Below are positions 34,942-44,561 of a stretch of DNA of 64,000 nucleotides, piece after piece (position 1 is the stretch's first letter; every line of letters begins with the position of its first letter). The stretch comes from CAVURW01 sp963743595 (GTDB taxonomy: Bacteria > Verrucomicrobiota > Verrucomicrobiia > Methylacidiphilales > UBA1321): NCBI GenBank assembly GCA_963743595.1, contig CAVURW010000259.1, forward strand, positions 1-64,000. Reading direction: 5' to 3'. Position numbers and translations under genes: made by a program. Under the pieces are notes generated by a model. It did no database searches, was not told where the DNA came from, and saw only the letters and a program-made list of their open reading frames with translations.

Positions 34942-36258
34942 ATGAGCGCCATTAAACAAACCACCATCAAGCAGGCCCAAAGCGTGCGCGGGAGTGCCCT
35001 GCATACCGGCACCGAGGTCACCCTCACCATTTTACCGGCGCCCGCCAATACTGGCTTTCAATTTAAGCGGCTCGATCTCCCCGATCAACCGACCCTGACC
35101 GCACACATCGATTTGGTGAAGCAGGTCGAGCGTGCCACCACATTGGGCGAGGGCAGCGTGAAGATCCACACGGTGGAGCATTTACTCTCCGCGTTTCGTG
35201 GTCTCGGAATCGATAACGCTTACATCGAGCTCAACGCCAGTGAACCGCCGATCGGCGACGGTAGCGGTCGAATCTTCGTGGATCTCATCGAGAAAGCAGG
35301 CAAAACGGAGCTCGATGCCGCCGTGGAGGAGTACGAACTCCGCGAACCGGTTCGTGTGACTGGAAAAGATGGCGGCTATATCATCGCGTGGCCTTCGGAC
35401 AAATTTGAGATCAGTTGCACGAACGCGAATCACCTGGGTAAACACACTCAGTTTCGTCATTACGTGCCCGACTCCGCCACCTACACAAAGGAGATCGCGC
35501 AGGCCCGTACATTCGTGTTTTACGAGGAGGTCCAACCGCTGATTGAAAAGGGATTGATCAAAGGGGGCAGTCTGGAAAACGCGATTGTCATCCAGGGCGA
35601 TGCGATCATTGTGCGCGAGCCGCTGCGTTACTCAGACGAATTCGTTCGGCACAAGATTCTCGATATCATTGGCGACCTCTCGCTCTTTCCGTGTCGAATT
35701 AAGGCGCACATTTATGCGGTCAAGCCCAGCCATGGACTCAATGTGGAACTCGCCCGCGAGCTCTATAAGGGCTACAAGCAGCGGCAAGCGCAGATGCTCC
35801 CGATGAGCACGGTCCGGATGAGTGATTCCGGCATGGACGCGCAAGAGATCATGAAGATCCTGCCGCATCGTTATCCGTTTTTAATGGTGGACCGGATTTT
35901 ATCGTTCGATGGAACGAAGGCCGTAGGCCAAAAAGCAGTCACGATGAACGAGCCTTTTTTCCCCGGCCATTTCCCCGGCCACCCCGTAATGCCAGGTGTT
36001 TTACAGGTGGAAGCGATGGCGCAAGTCGCATCCATATTGATGTGTAAACAACGGGAAAGCGTTGCTGGAAAGCTCGGCTATTTCATGAGCGCAGATAAGG
36101 TGAAGTGGCGTAAGCCGGTGGTGCCTGGAGACACACTCATTATTGAAGTGGAACTCACAAAATCGCGTGGCAAAGTGGGACGCGCCAGTGCCGTCTGTAA
36201 GGTGAACGACGAGATCGTTTCCGAAGGCGAACTGATGTTCGCGCTCATCGACGTTTAA
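34942..36258 (+). CDS. lpxC-fabZ: bifunctional UDP-3-O-acyl-N-acetylglucosamine deacetylase / 3-hydroxyacyl-ACP dehydratase
   Basis: 438 residues. Residues 1-290 are LpxC, the committed zinc deacetylase of lipid A synthesis: zinc ligands in HTVEHLLSAFRGLGI and VRHKILDIIGDL, catalytic Glu in VEH, and PSHGLN. Residues about 305-438 are FabZ: ILPHRYPFLMVDRI with the catalytic His region and FFPGHFPGHPVMPGVLQVEAMAQVA with the Glu. The fusion joins the two enzymes that compete for 3-hydroxyacyl-ACP, and is known in Bacteroidetes and several other phyla. lpxA starts two bases after the stop. Confidence 0.95.
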   Translation: MSAIKQTTIKQAQSVRGSALHTGTEVTLTILPAPANTGFQFKRLDLPDQPTLTAHIDLVKQVERATTLGEGSVKIHTVEHLLSAFRGLGIDNAYIELNASEPPIGDGSGRIFVDLIEKAGKTELDAAVEEYELREPVRVTGKDGGYIIAWPSDKFEISCTNANHLGKHTQFRHYVPDSATYTKEIAQARTFVFYEEVQPLIEKGLIKGGSLENAIVIQGDAIIVREPLRYSDEFVRHKILDIIGDLSLFPCRIKAHIYAVKPSHGLNVELARELYKGYKQRQAQMLPMSTVRMSDSGMDAQEIMKILPHRYPFLMVDRILSFDGTKAVGQKAVTMNEPFFPGHFPGHPVMPGVLQVEAMAQVASILMCKQRESVAGKLGYFMSADKVKWRKPVVPGDTLIIEVELTKSRGKVGRASAVCKVNDEIVSEGELMFALIDV

Positions 36259-36259
36259 C

Positions 36260-37054
36260 ATGCTTATTCATCCCACCGCCATTATTCACGAAACATCGCA
36301 GCTCGGCAAAGGCACTGCTGTGGGCGCTTACGCAGTGATCGGTGCCGATGTTGTGCTCGGTGCGGAATGTCGAGTCGATCACCACGCCTGCTTAGAGGGC
36401 CCGATGATTGCGGGGGCGGAGAATCACTTTTTTCCGAACTGCGCGGTGGGATTTGTGACGCAGGACCTTAAATACAAGGGTGAACCGACCCATCTGAAGA
36501 TCGGCGACCACAACGTTTTTCGCGAGTTTTGCACGATCCATCGCGCGACGGCGATTGGCGATGTTACGGTGATCGGCGACCACAATTTGTTCCTCGCCTA
36601 CACGCACGTGGCGCACAATTGCGATGTGGGGAACCATACCATTTTCTCGAACAACGCGACGCTCGCCGGGCATGTCACGGTGGAGGATTACGCAATCATC
36701 AGCGGGTTCGGCGCTGTCCATCAATATTGCCGAATTGGCGCGCATTCGATCATCGGGGGCTGCTCGAAAATCGTGCAAGACGTGCCACCCTTTTTGATCG
36801 CCGATGGGAACCCGGCAACACTTCGCGGGGTGAATCTAGAGGGGTTGCGGCGTCGCGGCTTTACTGAAGAGCAGAGCCAAAAACTACGGAAAGCCTATCG
36901 CCAACTCGCGGATCGCCGACTTAATCTTTCCCAGGCGCTCGAAAAGATAAATACCGAAGGGATTACGTCGGACGAGATCACGCAAATGATCGCGTTTATT
37001 CACAGCTCGAAACGGGGGATTGTTCGCCGCGAACCGCTCGCCACGGCAGAGTAG
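36260..37054 (+). CDS. lpxA: acyl-[ACP]-UDP-N-acetylglucosamine O-acyltransferase
   Basis: 264 residues. Left-handed beta-helix made of hexapeptide repeats (from LIHPTAIIHETSQLGKGTAVGAYAVIG to about residue 190) and a C-terminal helical domain. The catalytic His lies in AYTHVAHNCDVGNHTIFSNNATLAGHV. It adds a 3-hydroxyacyl chain to UDP-GlcNAc, the first step of lipid A synthesis. It begins two bases after lpxC-fabZ, so the two are coupled. Confidence 0.96.
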   Translation: MLIHPTAIIHETSQLGKGTAVGAYAVIGADVVLGAECRVDHHACLEGPMIAGAENHFFPNCAVGFVTQDLKYKGEPTHLKIGDHNVFREFCTIHRATAIGDVTVIGDHNLFLAYTHVAHNCDVGNHTIFSNNATLAGHVTVEDYAIISGFGAVHQYCRIGAHSIIGGCSKIVQDVPPFLIADGNPATLRGVNLEGLRRRGFTEEQSQKLRKAYRQLADRRLNLSQALEKINTEGITSDEITQMIAFIHSSKRGIVRREPLATAE

Positions 37055-37075
37055 TTCTGTAAAGTGGGCTGATCT

Positions 37076-37468
37076 ATGAATCTCCTGAGAGCCCTTTTCC
37101 GCGCCATCTGGGGCGCTATTGTCTATGTCGCGCTCGGAGCTTACAGCATCAAGTTTTGGTTGCTGATGCTGACGTTACCCTACATCGGTTTCTCGATCAT
37201 TCTGTGGATGTTTTTGCGAGCACTGAGCGACGATGACTGGGATCCCGTGTGGGTTCCCCTTGTTTTCCTGACTGGGAAGGTTTTACTCACCGGATTACTC
37301 CAAATTCCTCTTATCTGGTGTGGATTTATTCATCGGAATCAGTTGAAGCGCGGGGTCACGTTTGCGGGTCTTATTTTGGTGCGTCTGGCAGCATGTATTC
37401 TGATGGGCGCGGTATCGGGGTTGCTGTATCTCTTCTACGTCCAATTCTACCTGGCGGCGGGATTTTAA
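37076..37468 (+). CDS. small integral membrane protein
   Basis: 130 residues with four predicted membrane segments (AIWGAIVYVALGAYSIKFWL, PYIGFSIILWMFLRAL, VPLVFLTGKVLLTGLLQIPLIW, LVRLAACILMGAVSGLLYLFYV). No family recognised. It follows lpxA by 21 bases and may be part of the same transcript, but no role in lipid A synthesis can be inferred from sequence. Confidence 0.6.
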   Translation: MNLLRALFRAIWGAIVYVALGAYSIKFWLLMLTLPYIGFSIILWMFLRALSDDDWDPVWVPLVFLTGKVLLTGLLQIPLIWCGFIHRNQLKRGVTFAGLILVRLAACILMGAVSGLLYLFYVQFYLAAGF

Positions 37469-37517
37469 GAATCGAACTCGACTGGACGTGTGCCAGTTCA
37501 GTGCCTAGCCTGATCGG

Positions 37518-38477
37518 ATGATCTCACTCTTTGCTGCGGCGCTAATGAAGGCTCTTCTCCTGCCCGGGACTGGCGGTTGGGATTACCTCACGTACGATTC
37601 CACCACCAACCAAGTCTTCGTTACGCATGGAGATCAAGTCGTCGTTATCGACGCCACTGGCCAAAAGATCGTCGGCACATTGCTGGCAACCGGTTCGCAT
37701 GGCGTGGCGATTGCCCCCGATCTTCACCGGGGTTTCATTAGCAATGGCAAAGCCAACACGGTGACGGTTTTTGATCTCGATAAACTCACGGTTCTGGCAA
37801 CGATTCCCGTCGGCCAAAATCCCGACGCGATTTGCTATGAGCCGGTCACTCATCATGTATTCGCTTTTAACGGCCATAGCGGCACGGCCTCCGAGATCGA
37901 TGCCAGCTGCAATAAAATCGATCACGAGATTGTTCTGGATGGCAGGCCCGAATTTGCTGCGGCGGATGGAAGAGGCTTTGTTTACGACAACCTGGAAGAC
38001 AAATCCGAAGTGCTGAAAATCGACGCAGCTACAGGAACCGTCGTCGCACGTTGGTCGTTGCCCGCCGATTCAGGTCCTTCTGCACTTTCGGTCGATGCGG
38101 CGGATCATCTCCTGTTCTCCAGTTGCCATAACGCCAAGACCTACGTTATCGATATGGAAAGCGGAAAGACGATCGATACACTCGATATCGCGAATGGCGT
38201 CGATGCCAGTGTGTATGATCCGCAAAGCCATTTGCTCTTGGTGACGTGCGGTACGGACGCAAAGCTCTGTGTGTTTCGCGTGAAAGATAAGACGACGAAA
38301 TCAGTGAATACCTACGATACCGTGCGTGGCGTGCGGACCTTGGCCTACAATCCGACGACCCACGCCGGGTATTTTGTGGCCGCAGAGTACGATCCGAACA
38401 CCCCTGCAGGGGCACGGCCCACCATCAAGCCAGGAACAGTCAAGTTGGTGACGATGCCGATTCCGGATATGAAGTAG
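37518..38477 (+). CDS. YncE-like beta-propeller protein
   Basis: 319 residues. Repeated blade motifs (VVVIDATGQKIVGTLLATGSHGVAIAPDLHRGFISNGKANTVTVFDLDKLTVLATIPVGQNPDAICYEP and further copies) mark a seven-blade propeller of the YncE/PQQ-dependent type. The hydrophobic N-terminus (MISLFAAALMKALLLPG) is a short signal-like sequence, so it is probably periplasmic. Such proteins often bind partners or small ligands; no enzyme motif is visible. It is 49 bases after the small membrane protein. Confidence 0.85.
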   Translation: MISLFAAALMKALLLPGTGGWDYLTYDSTTNQVFVTHGDQVVVIDATGQKIVGTLLATGSHGVAIAPDLHRGFISNGKANTVTVFDLDKLTVLATIPVGQNPDAICYEPVTHHVFAFNGHSGTASEIDASCNKIDHEIVLDGRPEFAAADGRGFVYDNLEDKSEVLKIDAATGTVVARWSLPADSGPSALSVDAADHLLFSSCHNAKTYVIDMESGKTIDTLDIANGVDASVYDPQSHLLLVTCGTDAKLCVFRVKDKTTKSVNTYDTVRGVRTLAYNPTTHAGYFVAAEYDPNTPAGARPTIKPGTVKLVTMPIPDMK

Positions 38478-38513
38478 ATATCCGTCGGCCACTCACTTCC
38501 CCCGCCAAGCGCC

Positions 38514-38699
38514 GTGATTGTTGAGAATGAACCGCCTGCATCGCAACATCCTCACTATGAAAATGTTATCCATTTCGAGCTTGTCGAGAAATCGGTAAAA
38601 GTCAGAACGAGAGGCTACGGATTACCGCCTCCGTTGGGAGGCAGTCATCCGACCGTCATTTACCTAACTAGTTACGGGTTAACGTGTTATGACGGATGA
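38514..38699 (+). CDS. possible small protein at the start of a mobile-DNA patch
   Basis: 61 codons (MIVENEPPASQHPHYENVIHF to GLTCYDG). Its stop overlaps a second short plus-strand ORF at 38696. No ribosome site or known family; mentioned because it is the only sensible content of the gap 38478-38804. Coding status is doubtful. Confidence 0.2.
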   Translation: MIVENEPPASQHPHYENVIHFELVEKSVKVRTRGYGLPPPLGGSHPTVIYLTSYGLTCYDG

Positions 38700-38804
38700 G
38701 TCCAGAACAAAAGTGTAGATTTGAGTACATTTCGGCAACCGTCTGCTATGCGTCCGTGGATGTCTGCTATGCAACCCGAAGCTCTGATACTGGCTTATTG
38801 CAAT

Positions 38805-39740
38805 TTAACTATCGATCTCATCCAGGGCCGAGCGCCGAGTCTGAGGCAGCGGTGGTGGAAGCGATTTCTGCACTGTCGATTGCTTCTCTATCGTTGCTTC
38901 TGGATTTGGAGTCGGAGATTGCTGAGTGGGTGATGGGGTCGTACATGTGAGCGAAGCCGCCTTGATCTCAAACCGTTCGTAACCATTGGGAACTTTCGGA
39001 TACAGCGTTGCGAGCCCGATCGGTTCAATCCCTTGCTTGATCAGTTCATTGACCTGGACTCGGTCAAACCGACCTCCCTTCAATCCACTGGGCAGATCGA
39101 TCTTGGCTGACCATTGCGATTCCAATCCCAGCCCCTCTTCCGCAGCGCACAACATGGTCGCGGTTTGAAGATCTGACATGAGCCCTTTCCGGTTTAATCC
39201 CAGGGCCGATACTTCGTTGCCAAACCGGGATTCAATTTGATGTTTGATGTCCATTCCTTCCGGTCCCGATTTGATTCGAAACATTTCCTGATGGTTCAGC
39301 AGCGTTTTACCAGAGGTGGGACTTTGTACGCCATCGACCGCAGTTACGGCGAAATATTCATACAGTGCCGCCTCAGGTTCCTTAGCACCCAAGCAAACGA
39401 TGCCTGCGTTTTCCTTTACCATCATTTTGAGTGCTTCCAACATTTCAGCCCGGTGGGGTCGTTCCAGTAGCCCATGATAGGTCATTTCTGTGCCGTCAGC
39501 CGATACCTTGAAGCCTTGGTTCACAAAGAGCTGGGCGATTTTGAAATTGTAGTCGTTTTCGGCTACGACCGCTTCAATACCGGTCTGGATCAGAAAATCC
39601 CGAAACTCGGCCAACACTCGGGAATACCCACCAGGAGCGACATTGGGCGGAGTGTAGATCCCCTCTAGAACATAGTAAGGATTGCGGCTATCATTACGCC
39701 TATTTGCGCGACGTTGACAACGTCCTCACTCGCTTACCCA
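38805..39740 (-). pseudogene. 5'-truncated gene of unknown function
   Basis: The open frame continues upstream of the first start codon (39617): in-frame sequence reads RNDSRNPYYVLEGIYTPPNVAPGGYSRVLAEFRDFL, then ends at a stop near 39740, inside an IS66 transposase fragment that overlaps it on the other strand. The gene therefore lost its beginning through transposon damage. The product contains AVVAENDYNFKIAQLFVNQGFKV, which resembles an acetyltransferase end, followed by about 190 residues of no recognised family and a Pro/Thr-rich C-terminus. Function unknown. Boundaries on the 5' side are approximate. Confidence 0.5.
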
Positions 39741-39778
39741 ACGCCACCAATTGGCAGATTAAATACCTCACCTCATAG
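39689..39778 (+). pseudogene. IS66-family transposase, C-terminal fragment
   Basis: The plus strand reads YHYAYLRDVDNVLTRLPNATNWQIKYLTS then a stop. This matches the C-terminal end of IS66 TnpC proteins (YAYLxDVLTRLP). It is detached from the central transposase fragment at 39.9 kb and lies before it, so the original element has been shuffled or two copies decayed here. Confidence 0.6.
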
Positions 39779-39914
39779 GCTTGGGTTCGTTCCACCGACG
39801 CTCAGGCCGCTTAACGACTCTCACGTCGTCTTCTCCATCGTAAACGTTAGTAACGTCAGCGTCCACCAACCAACGACGTCAACGACACTTCCAACTTTCC
39901 GCCCATTCGTTATC

Positions 39915-40235
39915 TGGATTCTGGATCCCGGCAATGCCCCAAGCAAAATGGGCTATTTTTGGACCAGCTCGGTGGCGATGCCGTTTACACGTGGCAAACC
40001 AGTCGCGCGGCGCTGTGTCCGGACCATGTGGTGCCTGATTTTAGCGGCGTGATCCAGTGCGACGGCAATGCCGCCTACGGCAGTTATGCCAAAGGCAAAG
40101 TGGCGACTGGCCGCCTGCTGGGCCCATGCCCGGCGCAAGTTCTTTGCAGCGCGTGATCTCCATCCCGGCCCCATCAACTGGGTTTTAAACCAAATCCGAA
40201 ACCTCTACCAAATCGTTGATCCCGCTCAAGCGCAA
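39915..40235 (+). pseudogene. IS66-family transposase, central (DDE) fragment with frameshift
   Basis: Pieces in successive frames: ILDPGNAPSKMGYFWT, then DAVYTWQTSRAALCPDHVVPDFSGVIQCDGNAAYGSYAKGK, then WRLAACWAHARRKFFAARDLHPGPINWVLNQIRNLYQI. IQCDG-Y and ACWAHARRKFF are hallmarks of IS66 TnpC. At least one frameshift lies near 40090. No terminal inverted repeats or accessory ORFs were found. Confidence 0.75.
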
Positions 40236-40339
40236 ATTGCCTTCTCAATCGAAAACGTTAGAAACGTCATGTTTCGTGTTCGTGGTAACCGCGGTATTGA
40301 AAGTCTGCGAGGTTTGTTGGACGAGAGTCAACTCTCACA

Positions 40340-40654
40340 TCACAATAAACGCTTCACTTGGACATGACACCATCTTTCGTTTTCTTGAGTTTGATTAACA
40401 ACGATATATCCGAGAACAAGAACTATAATCATCACTACGCCAATCAGTACGGAAATAGCCGACTTGGCTCTTATAGGTTCATTCAAAGTATATCGGTCAT
40501 TCAGAGACAGTATCAAGAGGCCCAAGAGCAAAATAGCATTCGGAATAATTACATATCCAATCAACTGAAAGTCACTAGTTCTATCTACTAGGATTATGTT
40601 TGAGATTATATAGCCACTCATCAATCCGTAATAACAATGCTGGATAGACTTCAT
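40340..40654 (-). CDS. small membrane protein overlapping the RHS end; candidate immunity protein
   Basis: 104 residues with three predicted membrane segments (YYGLMSGYIISNIILV, LIGYVIIPNAILLLGLLIL, AISVLIGVVMIIVLVLGYIVV). Its ATG overlaps the RHS stop by four bases, and its base composition is AT-richer than the surroundings. Genes in this place after RHS C-termini usually encode immunity proteins to the adjacent toxin tip. A membrane immunity protein would suit the hydrophobic RHS tip. No sequence family recognised, so the role is inferred from position. Confidence 0.6.
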   Translation of the reverse strand: MKSIQHCYYGLMSGYIISNIILVDRTSDFQLIGYVIIPNAILLLGLLILSLNDRYTLNEPIRAKSAISVLIGVVMIIVLVLGYIVVNQTQENERWCHVQVKRLL

Positions 40655-41992
40655 TTATTAGCTGGTTTTTGGGGTGCTGGTGCATGGTTGGCTAGAATAC
40701 CAACGACTCCACCATCGATTGCCAGCACAGCGCTGGTGACTACTAAGAAGGGAACTGCTGCTTGTGGGCCAGGAGCGGGGGAGGCTGTACATATTCCTGC
40801 CGCGAGCGCCGTCGAACCAGATGCAATAAATAAGCTGTTCGCTAAGTCACTCAAATTAGTTGAATTATACTCCAACCCTTCCCAACCTGCCGTAAGTAGT
40901 TGATACTGATAAGGATTCCAACCGCCGGTTGAACCCCTGGGACGCAGTCCGAAGTCATCACAATTCAATACCGGATCATTGCCGCCGTACTGATACAAAT
41001 TGATGCCCCCTGATTCAGCGATAGGATCTCTGGAGAGCCACCGCGCCGAAGTGGGATCATAGGCTCTGAACATGGTCAAATTCAAACCACTGGCCTGATG
41101 TTCGTAGTAACCGCAGAACTGGAAGTCAGCTAAATTTGTGCCTTGGACGAGAGTCACGTTACCGTTGGGGTCGTAGTCATAACGAGCGACGATGGTGCTT
41201 CCGGTTGAATTCAAGACCTCCCTGATACTGCCCAAGTGGTCAAAAGTGTAGAAATAACTCGTACCTGTTCCACCTGAATAATTGATCTGTCCTTCAGGGA
41301 ACAGCCGTTTAACCACATTATTGGACCCATCGCGCTCCTCGGATATGGACCTGCTGCTCCAGATGAAGTTTATCGTCAGTCCCACTGCTGTTTTTCTCCA
41401 CTATCTGCACTCGACGACCGAGAGCGTCATAAGCGAAGTTCGAGGTCGCTCCACTAGTGTACGTGATCGTGATTAATCGATTCTCAGCCCATGAATAACT
41501 CTGGCCGTTCCCATTATTGATCTCGTTACCGTCCAAATCATAAGTCGGTGTGAGTGTCGGTGCCGGAGGAATAGCGACAATATAATTGTTCGTTGCGGTC
41601 AAGTTACTCCCGTTGTTACTCCCGTTCTTCGCGATGACCGTCACCGTGTTTGAACCCGTTGGCAGAACTAGATTAGAGACAAAGTTCGTGCTCGTGCTCA
41701 TAGAAGCAGAGGAACCATTCAAGGTAACCGTTCCCGGCTCACTGATGGTTCCTTGAAAACGGGTTGCCCCATCACCTGATGTTTGGGTGATTTGATTGAG
41801 ATTATTCACGTTCGTTTGAACCACGGCACTATCCACTTGTTGGCTGGTCCGGTTCCCTGCCGAATCGTAATTGTTGTAGTATTGGTGGAGAATACCTGAT
41901 AAGTCACTTAACACAGCGCCAGTCAATTGTCCCGCAGGATCGTACGTATTTGCGTAAGTTGTAGACTTTGTTATGGATCGCGCCTGTGGGGC
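40651..41992 (-). pseudogene. RHS-repeat protein, C-terminal remnant with toxin-like tip
   Basis: The open frame begins just after a stop at 41993-41995 with no usable start; it holds two YD-type repeats (TYANTYDPAGQLTGAV, NYDSAGNRTSQQVD, TYDLDGNEINNG), then a frameshift near 41375 joins ALGRRVQIVEKNSSGT to FIWSSRSISEERDGSNNVVKRLFPEG. The RHS core end (YDPTSARWLSRDPIAESGGINLYQYGGNDPVLNCDDFG) is intact. The last 95 residues after it are variable and contain a hydrophobic stretch (ASGSTALAAGICTASPAPGPQAAVPFLVVTSAVLAIDGGVVGIL), consistent with a membrane-active tip. Upstream repeats are missing, so it is an orphan tail. Confidence 0.75.
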
Positions 41993-42044
41993 TCAACTAA
42001 AAGGTCATCAATAAGTTCGTGACGAAGTATTTACCGATGAGGTT

Positions 42045-42305
42045 TTATGTTGGCGAGGAATCATTCTTGTTCTCAAGACGACGCGAATCTTCTTCACGGT
42101 CTAGTTCCGCCCAAAACTCTTCCTCGGAAAGCGTTTGAACTCGCCCGGAACGAACGTCGTCGAGTCGCCGCGCGATTTCTTCGCGCCACGCCTCGCTGAG
42201 GGGAATCGCGTCCAGGCTTTCCCGGATCTTGTCCATAAGATCACACCGCTCTTCCACCCTCAGGGCGAGCGCGTCTTTAATGACTGGTTCCGCAATCGGG
42301 CTCAT
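42045..42305 (-). CDS. addiction-module antitoxin family protein, orphan
   Basis: 86 residues: an N-terminal helix PVIKDALALRVEERCDLMDKIRESLDAIPLSEAWREEIARRLDDVRSGRVQTLSEEEFWAEL is the standard pattern of the small addiction-module component family (TIGR02574-like), which pairs with ParE/RelE toxins. No toxin gene lies downstream (the next feature is the RHS remnant), and the only ParE relic in the window is 13 kb away. It may be a leftover or act on a toxin elsewhere. Confidence 0.7.
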   Translation of the reverse strand: MSPIAEPVIKDALALRVEERCDLMDKIRESLDAIPLSEAWREEIARRLDDVRSGRVQTLSEEEFWAELDREEDSRRLENKNDSSPT

Positions 42306-42345
42306 GGGAAGAGAGTACCGACCGCGGAGCTACTTCTCAAGAGAA

Positions 42346-44499
42346 CTAAGCGGCTGGCTTCTTTTCTGGCGCATCGAGATTCAGGGAGATGCGGTCTTTC
42401 AGAGCGGCCTTGCGGCTGAGCTTCACGCGACCCTTGTCATCTTGACCGACGCATTTGACCCAAACTTCTTCGCCGACGCGCGTGACTTCGTTCATTTGAT
42501 TGACGCGGGTATCGCTCCATTCGGAGATGTGGACGAGACCATCTTTGCCGGGAAGCACTTCAACGAACGCACCGAAATCCTTCAAGGTGACGACGCGACC
42601 GCGATAGATCTTGCCGACTTCGATTTCGCCCACCATGCCCTGGATGATTTCCTTGGCGCGCGCCATGGCATCTGGGTTGGTCGAGTAGATTTTCACGCGG
42701 CCATCGTCTTCGATGTTAATCTCGGCACCGGTCTCAGCGACGATGCTCTTGATGTTCTTGCCGCCCGGCCCAATGACCAAACCGATTTTCTCCGGGTTAA
42801 TCTGGATCGTCTCAATACGTGGTGCGTAGGTGGAGAGTTCCGTGCGCGGGTTCTTCAGCACCGATTCCATGAAATCGAGGATGTGGAAACGAGCGGTTTT
42901 GGCCCGGTCGATCGCCTCTTTCATCAGGTCGAGCGGAATGCCGCCGAGCTTGAGATCGAGTTGGAAACCGGTGACGCCGACCCGTGTTCCGGAGAGTTTA
43001 AAATCCATATCGCCATAGTGATCTTCGGAGCCGAGGATGTCGGTAAGCATCAGGTAGCGCAGCAGTTTGTCGTTATCGTCGTGTTCGGTAACCAGACCAA
43101 CGGAGATTCCGGCCACAGGAGCCGTGAGCGGCACGCCCGCATCCATCAACGAAAGACAGCCACCGCAAACGGAAGCCATCGAGGTGGACCCGTTCGATTC
43201 CATGATTTCGGAGGAGACACGAATCGCGTACGGAAACACATCTTCAGAAGGGATTACCGGAAGAATCGAGCGCTCGGCTAACGCGCCGTGACCAATTTCG
43301 CGCCGATTCATTCCGCCGATACGTCCCGTTTCACCCACTGAGAAGGGCGGGAAATTATAGTGCAGGATAAAGCGCTTTTTCAGCTCGCCGCCGGTGTAAC
43401 CATCGAGTTCCTGAGCTTCTTCTAGGGGAGCCAGCGTGGCCAAACATACGGCCTGCGTTTCACCGCGAGCAAAGAGCGAGGAACCATGGGAGCGGGGGAG
43501 AATGCCCACTTCACCCGAGAGAGGACGAACGTCGTTTACGGAGCGACCATCGCAACGTTTGTGCTGATCTAAAATAGAGACGCGAAACACTTTCTTTTCC
43601 ATCTCGCCAAAAGCGGAGGAGATGTCGAACGATGTCGATTCCGGGTGCTTGGCTCTGATCGCCGCTTCTACTTCGACGTACAGCGCTTTCACGGCAATGC
43701 CACGCTCCACCTTCTTCGGGCGGTACAGGGCACTTTCCAGACGATCTCCAGCGACGGCGTAAGCGATTTCCACGAGCTCCGGACGCACCTTGTAGAGCGC
43801 CACTTCGCGCTTGGCCTTACCCGCTTTTTGCGCGAGTTCTTTCTGAATGGTGATGACGTTTTGCGCCTCTTTCTGGGCGAACTCGAGAGCGGCTTTGAAA
43901 TCGTCCTCAGGCATCTGAAGCGCAGAACCTTCGATCATGAGAATTTCGGTCTCTGTCGCTACATAAACGAGATCGAGATCGCTTCGTTCCATCTGGAGAT
44001 GCGTTGGGTTGGCGACGAGTTGGCCGTCAATACGACCGACCCGCAGGGCACCGATGGGGCCATAGAAGGGGATATCGGAAACCATCAGCGATGCAGACGC
44101 GCCGATCATGCTCAGGATATCGGGATCATTTTCGCCATCTGCAGAGAGTAGGGTGGAGATGATCTGGGTATCGTAGAGGTAGCCTTTCGGGAAGAGCGGG
44201 CGCAGGGGGCGATCCGTCATACGGCACGTTAAAATTTCTTTTTCGGAGGGGCGACCTTCACGCTTGAAGTAACCGCCGGGGAATTTACCGACTGCGGCGG
44301 CACGCTCGCGGTATTCCACGGTGAGCGGGAAGAAGTCTTGGCCGTCTTTGATCTTGGTGGCCGACACAGCGGTGACGATGACGATGGTATCGCCGCAACG
44401 GACGGTTACGGCACCATCGGCCAGCTTCGCGAGCTTACCGGTTTCGATGATAATGGGGAGAGCGCCAAATGATGCGCTGACGGATGTAGGGGTCGACAT
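42346..44499 (-). CDS. pnp: polyribonucleotide nucleotidyltransferase
   Basis: 717 residues from ATG 44499 (MSTPTSVSASFGALPI); an in-frame ATG at 44562 is less likely because it enters the intergenic hairpin. Two RNase PH domains (residues about 5-235 and 310-540), then KH (IGLVIGPGGKNIKSIVAETGAEINIEDDG) and S1 (GKIYRGRVVTLKDFGAFVEVLPGKDGLVHISEW) domains. It degrades RNA 3' to 5' with phosphate as part of the degradosome-like machinery. It follows rpsO, the common order, with a strong hairpin in between. Confidence 0.97.
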   Translation of the reverse strand: MSTPTSVSASFGALPIIIETGKLAKLADGAVTVRCGDTIVIVTAVSATKIKDGQDFFPLTVEYRERAAAVGKFPGGYFKREGRPSEKEILTCRMTDRPLRPLFPKGYLYDTQIISTLLSADGENDPDILSMIGASASLMVSDIPFYGPIGALRVGRIDGQLVANPTHLQMERSDLDLVYVATETEILMIEGSALQMPEDDFKAALEFAQKEAQNVITIQKELAQKAGKAKREVALYKVRPELVEIAYAVAGDRLESALYRPKKVERGIAVKALYVEVEAAIRAKHPESTSFDISSAFGEMEKKVFRVSILDQHKRCDGRSVNDVRPLSGEVGILPRSHGSSLFARGETQAVCLATLAPLEEAQELDGYTGGELKKRFILHYNFPPFSVGETGRIGGMNRREIGHGALAERSILPVIPSEDVFPYAIRVSSEIMESNGSTSMASVCGGCLSLMDAGVPLTAPVAGISVGLVTEHDDNDKLLRYLMLTDILGSEDHYGDMDFKLSGTRVGVTGFQLDLKLGGIPLDLMKEAIDRAKTARFHILDFMESVLKNPRTELSTYAPRIETIQINPEKIGLVIGPGGKNIKSIVAETGAEINIEDDGRVKIYSTNPDAMARAKEIIQGMVGEIEVGKIYRGRVVTLKDFGAFVEVLPGKDGLVHISEWSDTRVNQMNEVTRVGEEVWVKCVGQDDKGRVKLSRKAALKDRISLNLDAPEKKPAA

Positions 44500-44561
44500 G
44501 ATTGTTTTCTTTATTTGTGTTTCGTTCTTTGCTCGGAAACCAAGCTCAGGGGCAGAGAACA

